From the NCBI RefSeq assembly GCF_003339585.1, contig NZ_QPKF01000001.1, positions 496,001 to 560,000 on the forward strand: DNA of 64,000 nucleotides. Direction: 5' to 3'. This stretch comes from Exiguobacterium sp. RIT594. GTDB taxonomy: Bacteria; Bacillota; Bacilli; Exiguobacteriales; Exiguobacteriaceae. Under the pieces are notes generated by a model. The model did no database searches. It saw only the letters and a list, made by a program, of their open reading frames with translations, and was not told where the DNA came from. Shown here piece after piece: positions 1 to 7,632 of this stretch (the stretch's first letter is position 1; every line of letters begins with the position of its first letter). Both the position numbers and the translations under genes were made by a program.

Positions 1-368
1 TACTTTACATCAAACGGTAAATTATTTATTTCCGCATCATTGAAGATTGAGTCACAAATAGCCGATACACCACATGACGGCGTGCTCGGCGTCGGTATTT
101 TAAAGGATCCATTCAGATAAGTTGTTTGTTGGGCTGCTTCTTTCAAATCACTAAAAACAAATGGACCGTTTTCAGTCTCTAAGGCTTCCCGTTCGATATA
201 GGAGGCGGCATTTTTCGCTAGGTAATTTGCAAATGTCAATTTCGTGCTATCTCTTGAAGCGGAAAGAGACTGTGAAAAAATGCTGATCAATGATACGGAT
301 ATGATGGATAGTATTGTAATACTAACGAGCACTTCGATTAATGAAAAACCATCTTGTTTGTTTGACAT
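1..368 (-). CDS. Type IV prepilin-like protein (PilV/GspI type), partial
   Basis: The frame is open from the ATG at 368-366 to the left edge, giving 122 codons without a stop; the C-terminus lies outside the window. The N-terminus has a seven-residue leader ending in Gly, then FSLIEVLVSITIL, the class III signal of type IV prepilins, with Glu at mature position +5 and a hydrophobic helix. PilD would cleave between G7 and F8. The rest looks like a minor pilin, with two Cys near residues 104 and 109 that could form a disulfide. A GAGGTGAG ribosome site precedes the ATG. It diverges from the pilus operon starting at 542 and probably begins a minor-pilin operon to the left. The prepilin call is firm; the PilV subclass is inferred from the N-terminus only. 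Confidence 0.85.
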   Translation of the reverse strand, partial: MSNKQDGFSLIEVLVSITILSIISVSLISIFSQSLSASRDSTKLTFANYLAKNAASYIEREALETENGPFVFSDLKEAAQQTTYLNGSFKIPTPSTPSCGVSAICDSIFNDAEINNLPFDVK

Positions 369-464
369 GGACTCACCTCATGGTTAAATCAATATGATAT
401 TTGGACCTGAAAATTAAAAAAAGATATGTATTCACATATAGAGAAAGTATTTGTCAGGTAGGAC

Positions 465-493
465 TTATGTTTCATCATAATATTCATTATAAT
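465..493 (+). promoter_or_regulatory. Probable promoter of the pilus operon
   Basis: A perfect TATAAT at 488-493 lies 17 bp after a weak -35 (TTATGT, 465-470). Transcription would begin near 500, upstream of the ATG at 542. This argues against using the in-frame ATG at 401 as the start of the first gene. Confidence 0.45.
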
Positions 494-541
494 GGAAATA
501 CTAGACACCTGATATGGTTATTTCATACGGAAAGGAAACAG

Positions 542-1915
542 ATGATGATAAATTTAAAACGTTTTGCTGTACATACGCTGTTATTAGTCGCGTTGATTGC
601 TCTGATCTATGTTCCTTCCTTTGCCTTGATTTCCTTTACGGGCAAAGCAACTGTTTCTGAGAATTTCTCCGATACCGCCCGAATCGGTTCTGTTCCTGTC
701 AGCGGATTGACAAGAAAGGAAGCCAAACCGAAAGTCCAGGAAGCAGTTACGTCCTGGTCTAAAAAAACACCATTGACCGTCGGGACAGGAGAAGAGACCT
801 TACCGATTCCGACAGAACTGGTGACATTTAAGATTGAAGAATCCATCAAACAAGCTTCTTTGAAAAAAGGCGGATCTTTACAAGTGACTGTTGATCAAAC
901 TGCCATGGAAGCTTATCTTGCCTCACAACCGATTACATATACAGAAGAACAGGTGAAGACGTTCAATACCTGGTTGATTAAAACAAGTAAAAAGCTGGAA
1001 GAAGGAAACTTTGACCCGTCTGAAACCGCAGCAGCCATCGATCCGGCGGGAGAAGTCGTCTCGAGTATCACGTTTACGACCCGTTCGGCAGCAGAAGAAC
1101 AGATGATTGACGCAATGGCTCAGGTCGATATCAAGGCCGGTCAATTGATGAATGTAAAAACATACGGAATGGATCCGGTAGCTGCTTCCTTCATCGGCAG
1201 TAAACTGTACGAATTATTTGCGAAAACACCGTTTGAAATCGTCGAGCGGATGCCGCATGCGGAGTTACCGGACGATATCACACTGGGTTATGATGTCAAA
1301 ATTGATGAAAAAACCGATTTCGCCGTTCGCAACACACAAGCGGTTAATTACCAAGTCGTCGCGACGAAGAACGGGAGCGATGTCACGCTTGAATTACGCG
1401 GGACACCATTTAAAGAAACGGTCACGGCTGTACTTGAAGCAGAAAAAACGATTCCGTACCGGACCATCACACGTTATTCTGCGACGTTGTCTGCCGGAAC
1501 GAGCAGTGATACACAGTCGGGGATTGAAGGAAAGTCGATTGAGTTGTATCGAGTCACGAAATCCAATCAAGGAGAAGTCAAACGACTGCTTGCCCTCGAT
1601 TTTTATGCGGCGACACCAGCCATTGTGACGAAAAGCAGCCAAGAAGAGTTACCGCCTGTCGTAACACCGCCGGCAGAAGAACCGACGACCGACTCGACGG
1701 ACGATACGACGAATGATGGAACAACAGATGACTCGACAGACGATTCAACCGATAATTCAACAGACGGAACAACCGATGGAACAACAACGCCGGAAGAACC
1801 GGTGACACCGGATCAACCGACGGTACCGGATACTCCGGACACTCCAGATACGCCGACGACAGGAGACCCGGCATCTCCGGTCGAAGATGATTCGACGGAA
1901 GGCGCTGTAGGCTGA
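542..1915 (+). CDS. Membrane-anchored VanW-like protein with Asp/Thr/Pro-rich tail
   Basis: The product has 457 residues from the ATG at 542, which follows a GGAAAGGA ribosome site; the upstream ATG at 401 would lie before the likely promoter. Residues 7-30 form one hydrophobic anchor, so the rest should be outside the cell. The segment after it (IGSVPVSGLTRKEA) resembles the repeat found before VanW domains in YoaR-type proteins. Residues about 205-300 align in outline with the VanW domain (KLYELF, then FEIVER, then VRNTQAVNYQVVA and VTLELRG), but the usual Gly-rich Cys-Gln-Val segment is missing. The last 80 residues are low-complexity Asp/Thr repeats followed by PDTP repeats, typical of a wall-spanning tail; no LPXTG motif is present. 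It leads the pilus operon, which suggests a role in passage through or attachment to the wall. That role is inference. Confidence 0.6.
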   Translation: MMINLKRFAVHTLLLVALIALIYVPSFALISFTGKATVSENFSDTARIGSVPVSGLTRKEAKPKVQEAVTSWSKKTPLTVGTGEETLPIPTELVTFKIEESIKQASLKKGGSLQVTVDQTAMEAYLASQPITYTEEQVKTFNTWLIKTSKKLEEGNFDPSETAAAIDPAGEVVSSITFTTRSAAEEQMIDAMAQVDIKAGQLMNVKTYGMDPVAASFIGSKLYELFAKTPFEIVERMPHAELPDDITLGYDVKIDEKTDFAVRNTQAVNYQVVATKNGSDVTLELRGTPFKETVTAVLEAEKTIPYRTITRYSATLSAGTSSDTQSGIEGKSIELYRVTKSNQGEVKRLLALDFYAATPAIVTKSSQEELPPVVTPPAEEPTTDSTDDTTNDGTTDDSTDDSTDNSTDGTTDGTTTPEEPVTPDQPTVPDTPDTPDTPTTGDPASPVEDDSTEGAVG

Positions 1916-1936
1916 TTTTGCCAAAAAGAAAAGAGG

Positions 1937-2257
1937 ATGAATATGAACTGGACGGACTTAACAATTGAACTTGGTATCATCATCGGTCTAGCGACCATCA
2001 TTTGTGGCTTGATGTTTGCGATTCAAATTCCTTTTGTCACGACTACGGCAGCAAAAGTGATTCTGTCCTTGACGGCGCTCGTCCTGGTCACTTCCCTCTA
2101 TTTAATCGTTAAGTTTGACTGGATTTCGAATCCTTTCGTAATTGCCGGTTATATTGTATCGATTCTCGTTGTGACGGCAATCACGAGTGTCGTGGATGAA
2201 AAAAAGCAGAAACTGACACCACTGGATGAGGAAGAAACATGGCACGCGGAAGGATGA
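1937..2257 (+). CDS. Small three-helix membrane protein, unknown function
   Basis: This 106-residue protein has three hydrophobic segments (about 8-30, 35-58 and 66-88) and a short charged, acidic C-terminus (VVDEKKQ to EEETWHAEG). I recognise no family. An AAAGAGGATG site precedes the start; ATG 1937 and ATG 1943 are both possible. It sits 21 bp after the VanW-like gene and 8 bp before pilB, so it is almost certainly cotranscribed with the pilus genes. It could be an accessory inner-membrane part of the machine, but nothing in the sequence shows that. Confidence 0.7.
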   Translation: MNMNWTDLTIELGIIIGLATIICGLMFAIQIPFVTTTAAKVILSLTALVLVTSLYLIVKFDWISNPFVIAGYIVSILVVTAITSVVDEKKQKLTPLDEEETWHAEG

Positions 2258-2265
2258 CAACGTAA

Positions 2266-3930
2266 ATGGCAATGAAACGAAAACGACTAGGTGAAATGCT
2301 GTTAGAAGAGAGTGTCGTAACGGAAGCACAAATTGAAGAGGCGTTATCCGTCAAACGGACATCGGAAAAGCTCGGGGATACATTGTTACGACTTGGTCAC
2401 TTAACGGAACAACAGTTGATTGAAGCACTACATCATCAATTAAAAATTCCTGTCATTCAACTGTATAACTATCCGGTCGATGTCGCGGTAACAAAATTGA
2501 TTTCAAAAGATCTGGCACAACGGCATACGCTTGTGCCGGTTTATCGCGAAGGAAATCGGCTGTTCATCGCGATGGCGGATCCAATGGATTTGATTGCGAT
2601 TGATGATTTACGACTGCAAACAGGATTAATGATTGAAGTAGGTCTCGCAACGCGCGACGAAATCCGGCGGACGATCTTAAAGTATTACGATATCGATTCA
2701 TCCTTGCGCGAATTACTCGAGTCGGACGAGATGACGATTTCGGATACATCACGCGATACAGTGACGCGTGAAGATGCCCCGATTATCCGACTGGTCAATC
2801 AAATACTTGAGAACGGAATCACCCAGCGGGCATCGGATATCCATATGGATCCACAAGAAACATCCCTGTCCATCCGAATTCGGATTGACGGCGAGTTGCG
2901 GACAGAAAACAATTATCCGAAACAGATTCAAAATATTTTAACGACCCGGATCAAAGTCATGAGCGAACTGGATATTACGGAAACCCGCTTGCCGCAGGAT
3001 GGACGAATCAAATTCCTACATAACGGAGTTGCGTATGATTTCCGGGTCTCGACGTTACCAACGGTTTACGGCGAAAAAGTCGTCATTCGGATTCTCGACA
3101 GTTCAAACTCCAACATCTCGATTGCAAAGATTGGTTTCAGTGAACGAAATGAAACCCAGTTCCGCGACATGTTGAAACGGCCGAACGGCATCATTTTGAT
3201 CACCGGACCAACCGGATCCGGTAAATCTTCGACGTTATATGCCGCTTTAAATGAATTAAATGATGAAACACGGAACATCATTACGGTCGAAGATCCGGTC
3301 GAGTATCAAGTTGACGGTATCAACCAGGTACAGGTGAATTCAAAAATCGGTTTGACATTCGCCAGTGGTCTCCGTTCGATTCTCCGGCAGGATCCAAACG
3401 TCGTCATGGTCGGGGAGATTCGTGACATCGAGACCGCCGAGATTTCGATCCGGGCTTCATTAACCGGTCACCTGGTCCTGTCGACTCTGCACACCAATTC
3501 CGCTGTCAGTTCGATCACCCGCTTGATTGACATGGGGGTCGAGCCGTTCCTAGTTGCGGCCTCGGTTACCGGACTAATTGCGCAGCGTCTCGTTCGACGC
3601 GTTTGCCGTGACTGCGGCGAAGTCCAGCCGTTATCAAAACGTGAAGAAGAATTGTTTGCACAAGAAGGTATCACAGCGACGACCGTCATGCGTGGACGCG
3701 GTTGTTCATCATGTAATATGACAGGGTATCGCGGACGTCTGGCGATTCAAGAGGTCGTCATGGTGGATGAGAGCTTACGACGGATGATCATGAATCAATC
3801 AACGGAGAGTGAGATCACGATGTATGTCAGATCACAAGGCCAACGGTTATTGTTGGCGGACGGTTTAGCCAAAGTCGCGCAAGGTATCACGACGACGGAA
3901 GAAATTCTACGGACGGTGATTTCCGAATGA
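2266..3930 (+). CDS. pilB: Type IV pilus extension ATPase PilB
   Basis: PilB is the cytoplasmic hexameric ATPase that drives pilin polymerisation. The 554-residue length is normal for the family. The N-terminal third is the MshEN-type domain (KRKRLGEMLLEESVV onward). The nucleotide-binding core has the Walker A motif GPTGSGKSS at residues 314-322, an Asp box (ITVEDPVEYQ), the Walker B region (RQDPNVVMVGEIRD) and the His box (TGHLVLSTLHTN). Four cysteines, C447, C450, C480 and C483, form the zinc tetracysteine motif that separates PilB/GspE proteins from PilT. It overlaps pilT by 4 bp, so the two are translationally coupled. Confidence 0.96.
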   Translation: MAMKRKRLGEMLLEESVVTEAQIEEALSVKRTSEKLGDTLLRLGHLTEQQLIEALHHQLKIPVIQLYNYPVDVAVTKLISKDLAQRHTLVPVYREGNRLFIAMADPMDLIAIDDLRLQTGLMIEVGLATRDEIRRTILKYYDIDSSLRELLESDEMTISDTSRDTVTREDAPIIRLVNQILENGITQRASDIHMDPQETSLSIRIRIDGELRTENNYPKQIQNILTTRIKVMSELDITETRLPQDGRIKFLHNGVAYDFRVSTLPTVYGEKVVIRILDSSNSNISIAKIGFSERNETQFRDMLKRPNGIILITGPTGSGKSSTLYAALNELNDETRNIITVEDPVEYQVDGINQVQVNSKIGLTFASGLRSILRQDPNVVMVGEIRDIETAEISIRASLTGHLVLSTLHTNSAVSSITRLIDMGVEPFLVAASVTGLIAQRLVRRVCRDCGEVQPLSKREEELFAQEGITATTVMRGRGCSSCNMTGYRGRLAIQEVVMVDESLRRMIMNQSTESEITMYVRSQGQRLLLADGLAKVAQGITTTEEILRTVISE

Positions 3931-4970
3931 GTACGATGGAGCGCGCCCAAATTGAAGATATCTTACGATCGTCGAAAGAAAAAGAAGCATCCGATGTCCA
4001 TCTGACGGCCGGCTCACCGCCGGTCTTTCGCATCAACGGCACCTTGACACCGTTCGGGACAGAAAAGATGAAACCGGTCATCATCGAAGGATTCGTCCGG
4101 TCCCTGATTACCGAGGAAATGTTCTTACAGTTAAAACAGGACCGGGATATCGATTTTTCGTTTGGTGTGACAGGAGTGGCACGCTACCGCGTCAACTGTT
4201 TCTATCAACGCGGCGCATTGTCGATGGCCTTTCGGACGATACCGACTGAAGTCCCGACACTTGATCAATTGTCATTGCCGCCGGTCTTAAAACGTTTCCT
4301 GACGAAGCCGCACGGGTTGATTCTCGTGACCGGTCCGACCGGGTCCGGGAAATCGACGACACTTGCAGCGATGATCAATGAAATCAATCAGACGATGTAT
4401 AAGCGGATCATCACGCTGGAAGATCCGATTGAATATTTACACAGTCACCAGAAAAGCCTGATTGACCAGCGGGAAATCGGCATCGATGCCCCGCGTTTTG
4501 CGACCGGTTTACGATCCGCCCTTCGCCAGGATCCGGATGTCATTCTGCTCGGTGAGATGCGGGATCTTGAAACGATTTCAACAGCAGTGACAGCAGCGGA
4601 GACCGGTCATTTAGTCTTTGCGACGGTCCATACGTCGACGGCGGCATCGACGGTCAGCCGGATCATCGACGTCTTTCCGTCCGAACAACAAGATCAGATT
4701 CGGGCTCAACTCGCCAACGTTTTGGCTGGAGTAGTTTCGCAACGGCTGATGCCGAGAACGGACGGGTCCGGTCGTGTCGCAGCGCTTGAAATCATGGTCG
4801 AGACACCGGCCGTCTCCAACTTGATCCGGACCGGGAAAGAATATCAGATTCAATCTGTCTTACAGACCGGGAAACAATACGGCATGCAGACGATGCAGAT
4901 GGCACTACAAGACTTAGTGAGTCGAGGTTTGATTCCAGCATCAGCCGCGACACCTTACATATCGGGGTGA
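3927..4970 (+). CDS. pilT: Type IV pilus retraction ATPase PilT
   Basis: PilT powers pilus disassembly and so twitching motility and DNA pulling. The 347-residue protein has the PilT N-terminal domain (SDVHLTAGSPPVFRING), Walker A GPTGSGKST at residues 136-144, ITLEDPIEY, RQDPDVILLGEMRD as Walker B, and TGHLVFATVHTSTAA as the His box. It lacks the tetracysteine zinc motif, which distinguishes it from pilB just upstream. The ATG overlaps the pilB stop by 4 bp and pilC follows after 4 bp. A dedicated PilT means these pili should retract, unlike the simpler ComG competence machinery of Bacillus. Confidence 0.96.
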   Translation: MSTMERAQIEDILRSSKEKEASDVHLTAGSPPVFRINGTLTPFGTEKMKPVIIEGFVRSLITEEMFLQLKQDRDIDFSFGVTGVARYRVNCFYQRGALSMAFRTIPTEVPTLDQLSLPPVLKRFLTKPHGLILVTGPTGSGKSTTLAAMINEINQTMYKRIITLEDPIEYLHSHQKSLIDQREIGIDAPRFATGLRSALRQDPDVILLGEMRDLETISTAVTAAETGHLVFATVHTSTAASTVSRIIDVFPSEQQDQIRAQLANVLAGVVSQRLMPRTDGSGRVAALEIMVETPAVSNLIRTGKEYQIQSVLQTGKQYGMQTMQMALQDLVSRGLIPASAATPYISG

Positions 4971-4974
4971 ACCA

Positions 4975-6192
4975 ATGACAGTCTTCAAATACGAAGGTCG
5001 TACGATGACCGGTAAACGTAAAAAAGGAAAAATTACGGCACTTACGAAACGGGAAGCGGCAGAACGCTTACGGACAGATCAAATTGCCGTGACGTTACTT
5101 GAGAAACAGGAATCAAAAGGCTTAAATACGGAAATCACATTTTTGACTGCCAAACCGAAAATCGAGCATCTTGTCATGTATGCCCGGCAGTTCGCGACAC
5201 TCGTCCGGTCCGGTGTCTCGATTGTCAAAGCGACGGAAATCTTACGGAAACAGACGGAATCAAAGCCGCTGGAACGGGCGCTGGTCGAAGTCGAGGATGA
5301 CTTGCGAAGCGGGATTCAATTTTCGCAAGCGATTGAAAAACATCCGCGTGTCTTTGATACATTTTTCGTCAGTATGGCGATGGCGGGTGAGGCAAGCGGA
5401 AACTTGGAAGAAGCGCTTGATAATATCGTGACCCAGCTCCAAAAACAGTATGAAATCAAACGAAAAGTCATCTCCGCCTTGATTTATCCGGCGGTCGTCT
5501 CGATTGTCGCCATTGGTGTTGTTGTCTTCTTGATGCTGAACGTCGTTCCGACATTCGCCTCGATTTTTGATCAGCTCGGCAGTGAACTGCCGTTGATTAC
5601 GAAAATCGTCGTCGCCGTATCCGACTTTTTTGTCGCCTATTGGTGGGTCTTACTGCTGATTGTATTTGGATTACTCGGTTTGTTGTACTTCAACTTGAAA
5701 AATGAACGACAACGGGTTGTTTTTGACCGGTTACTGTTGATGATTCCGGTGTTCGGTCCGTTGATTCAAAAGTCACAAATTGCGTTGATGACCCGGGGAC
5801 TGGCTGTTTTGTTAAATGCGTCCGTTCCGATTCTTACGTCGCTTGACATCACGGAACGGATTGTCACAAATCGGGTTATCCGCAAAGGAATTGCCGCTGC
5901 AAACGAAGCGATGTCCCGGGGAATTCCGATGCACGAACCGTTGGCGAAAAACAAATATTTTCCACCTCTTGTCACACAGATGATTGCGATTGGAGAAGAG
6001 TCGGGACGACTCGACTCGATGCTGACGGAAGTCGCCGACTTTTACGAAACGGAAGTCGAGACGACGACCGACCGCTTAAAGTCAATCATCGAGCCGTTAT
6101 TGATTGTCGTACTCGCGGTTATCGTCGGTGTGATTGTCATCGCTGTCGTTGTCCCGATGTTCAAAATCTATTCCGATATTCAGGCAAGTTGA
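4975..6192 (+). CDS. pilC: Type IV pilus platform protein PilC (GspF family)
   Basis: PilC is the inner-membrane platform that couples the ATPases to the growing pilus. The 405-residue protein has the expected duplicated layout: two T2SSF domains (about 70-190 and 270-400), with the repeated signatures ARQFATLVRSGVSIVKA and LMTRGLAVLLNASVPILTS, and three membrane helices near residues 165-190, 215-240 and 370-395. It follows pilT by 4 bp. Another 138 bp separate it from the pilin gene, and that gap contains a fresh promoter. Confidence 0.95.
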   Translation: MTVFKYEGRTMTGKRKKGKITALTKREAAERLRTDQIAVTLLEKQESKGLNTEITFLTAKPKIEHLVMYARQFATLVRSGVSIVKATEILRKQTESKPLERALVEVEDDLRSGIQFSQAIEKHPRVFDTFFVSMAMAGEASGNLEEALDNIVTQLQKQYEIKRKVISALIYPAVVSIVAIGVVVFLMLNVVPTFASIFDQLGSELPLITKIVVAVSDFFVAYWWVLLLIVFGLLGLLYFNLKNERQRVVFDRLLLMIPVFGPLIQKSQIALMTRGLAVLLNASVPILTSLDITERIVTNRVIRKGIAAANEAMSRGIPMHEPLAKNKYFPPLVTQMIAIGEESGRLDSMLTEVADFYETEVETTTDRLKSIIEPLLIVVLAVIVGVIVIAVVVPMFKIYSDIQAS

Positions 6193-6215
6193 CAACTGTA
6201 AAAACATTTACCTGA

Positions 6216-6265
6216 TGTAGAAAAAAACCATTTTCTACAAAAAATATGGTGCTACTATAATAGTA
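6216..6265 (+). promoter_or_regulatory. Pilin promoter inside two inverted repeats
   Basis: TATAAT at 6256-6261 pairs with TCTACA at 6234-6239 (4 of 6 to consensus, 16 bp spacing). A perfect 9-bp inverted repeat, TGTAGAAAA (6216-6224) with TTTTCTACA (6231-6239), covers the -35. The -10 is the centre of TACTATAATAGTA (6253-6265), a 6-bp inverted repeat. These could be operator sites. No T-run follows the first repeat, so a terminator for pilC is unlikely. Confidence 0.5.
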
Positions 6266-6330
6266 TCAATCTGGATAGTATGACCTATACGCTAGAAGCA
6301 GTAAAAAAGTACTAGGGAGGAATAATAAAC

Positions 6331-6801
6331 ATGTTAGAACGTCTGAAAGAGATCTGGTTAGATGCAAAACAAATGCGGGACGAGCGCGGCTTGACATTGA
6401 TCGAGTTACTCGTTGTTGTCGTTATCTTAGGAATTATTGCAGCAATCGCTGTCGTCGCCATCGGCGGATTGATTGAGAACTCACGTAAGGATGCCGTTGT
6501 ATCCGATGCGAAACAATTGGTTTCGGCTGCGAAATTGTACACTTCTTCGAATCCGATTAAGCCTGGTGAGACAGTTAATATGGGAGTAAGAAAAGGCGGA
6601 AATGATTATACAACAACTGATGGTGTTGTATTAGATAAGTATATTGATAGTATGGAAGATCCGTTTAACTCTCCAACTGCATATAAAGACGCTTTTGTTT
6701 CTGTAACTGAAGAGGACGGCAAATATACTTACTCTGTAACTTTGCAAGGTGACGAAGACTACTTTACTGGTGATGCACCAGCTGATCTGAAGCGTTGGTA
6801 A
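6331..6801 (+). CDS. pilA: Major type IV prepilin
   Basis: The 156-residue precursor has a 20-residue leader ending in G20, then LTLIELLVVVVILGIIAAIA, with E25 as the conserved Glu at +5. The mature protein would start with Leu21, not the usual Phe, and have 136 residues. Its own promoter, an AGGGAGGAA ribosome site and a terminator at 6807 make it a separately expressed, probably abundant subunit, as expected for a major pilin. Codon choice changes at about 6540: before it the gene uses GTC and ACG like its neighbours, after it GTA, GTT, ACT and TAT dominate. The variable C-terminal head may therefore have been exchanged. No Cys pair is visible in the head. Confidence 0.93.
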   Translation: MLERLKEIWLDAKQMRDERGLTLIELLVVVVILGIIAAIAVVAIGGLIENSRKDAVVSDAKQLVSAAKLYTSSNPIKPGETVNMGVRKGGNDYTTTDGVVLDKYIDSMEDPFNSPTAYKDAFVSVTEEDGKYTYSVTLQGDEDYFTGDAPADLKRW

Positions 6802-6806
6802 TTAAT

Positions 6807-6829
6807 ACCCCCATCTCGGGGGTTTTTTT
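6807..6829 (+). terminator. Terminator after the pilin gene
   Basis: ACCCCC-ATCTC-GGGGGT followed by seven T in all, directly behind the pilin stop. It would limit the high transcription expected for pilin from reaching the peptidase gene. Confidence 0.85.
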
Positions 6830-6855
6830 CTGAACTTTTTTAAGGAGGGAACTGT

Positions 6856-7614
6856 ATGATGACAGTCGTCTTTACCATTTACTTTTTCCTGATCGGGCTG
6901 CTCGTGACGTCCTTTACGAATGTCGTCGGCTTACGGGTTCCAGTCGGGGAATCAATCGTCCGTCCGCGCTCCCATTGCCCGAATTGCGGACACGTCCTCG
7001 GTCCACTCGAACTGACACCGGTCATCGGCTACTTGGTGCTAGGCGGGAAATGCCGGACGTGTCAGCTGCCAATCTCAATCAAGTATCCGGCACTCGAATT
7101 ACTCGGCGGCATGTTGTATGCGTATGCTTTTTATCAGTTCGGTTGGTCGATGCAATTCGTCCTGTCGATTCTGTTGACGAGCCTGCTCAGTATCCTCGTC
7201 ATGTCGGACCTTGCCTACATGCTGATTCCGAACAAAATCTTATTATTCTTTTTACCGATTAGTCTGATTGTTCGCTACCTTTCTCCCCTTGAGAACTGGT
7301 ATAATCCAATTATTGGCGGAATCGTCGGATTCTTTCTATTGTTCGTGATTTTTCTTGCGTCACGACAAGGGATGGGAGCAGGAGATGTCAAACTGTTTGG
7401 GGTGCTCGGAATTTTTTTAGGACCGTTACACGTCGTCATCGCCTTGTTCGTTTCCGCTTTCGTCGGATCAATCATCGGACTCGGGTTACTCGGCTTCAAG
7501 CGCGTTGAACGAAAACAGCCGATTCCGTTTGTTCCCTCGATTGCCGTCGGAACGTTACTGACATATTATTTCGCGGACGATTGGGTGAAGCTTTATCTCG
7601 ATCTGTTCCTCTAG
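6856..7614 (+). CDS. pilD: Prepilin peptidase / N-methyltransferase
   Basis: This membrane-embedded aspartyl protease removes the leader of prepilins and methylates the new N-terminus. The 252-residue protein has the N-terminal methyltransferase region with paired CxxC motifs (C41, C44, C66, C69) and a hydrophobic A24 peptidase domain. The two catalytic Asp are in MSDLAYMLIPN (D118) and GAGDVK (D177). Start at the first of two ATG codons, behind AAGGAGGG. In Bacillus this place upstream of maf holds comC, the same enzyme for the competence pilus. Here it serves the pilin 55 bp upstream and the prepilin at the left edge. Confidence 0.96.
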   Translation: MMTVVFTIYFFLIGLLVTSFTNVVGLRVPVGESIVRPRSHCPNCGHVLGPLELTPVIGYLVLGGKCRTCQLPISIKYPALELLGGMLYAYAFYQFGWSMQFVLSILLTSLLSILVMSDLAYMLIPNKILLFFLPISLIVRYLSPLENWYNPIIGGIVGFFLLFVIFLASRQGMGAGDVKLFGVLGIFLGPLHVVIALFVSAFVGSIIGLGLLGFKRVERKQPIPFVPSIAVGTLLTYYFADDWVKLYLDLFL

Positions 7615-7632
7615 GAAAGGAAGAATATACAT

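Noticed and set aside
401-541. 47-codon N-terminal extension of the VanW-like protein
   Set aside because: It lies across the likely promoter, has no ribosome site, and would put a charged stretch before the membrane anchor. ATG 542 has a good site.
1681-1910. Short repeats in the DNA coding Asp/Thr and Pro-Asp-Thr runs
   Set aside because: They are codon-level low complexity of a protein tail, not a separate repeat element or CRISPR array.
6211-6239. Inverted repeat after pilC as a terminator
   Set aside because: The stem is A/T-rich and no T-run follows; it overlaps the -35 of pilA, so an operator is more likely.
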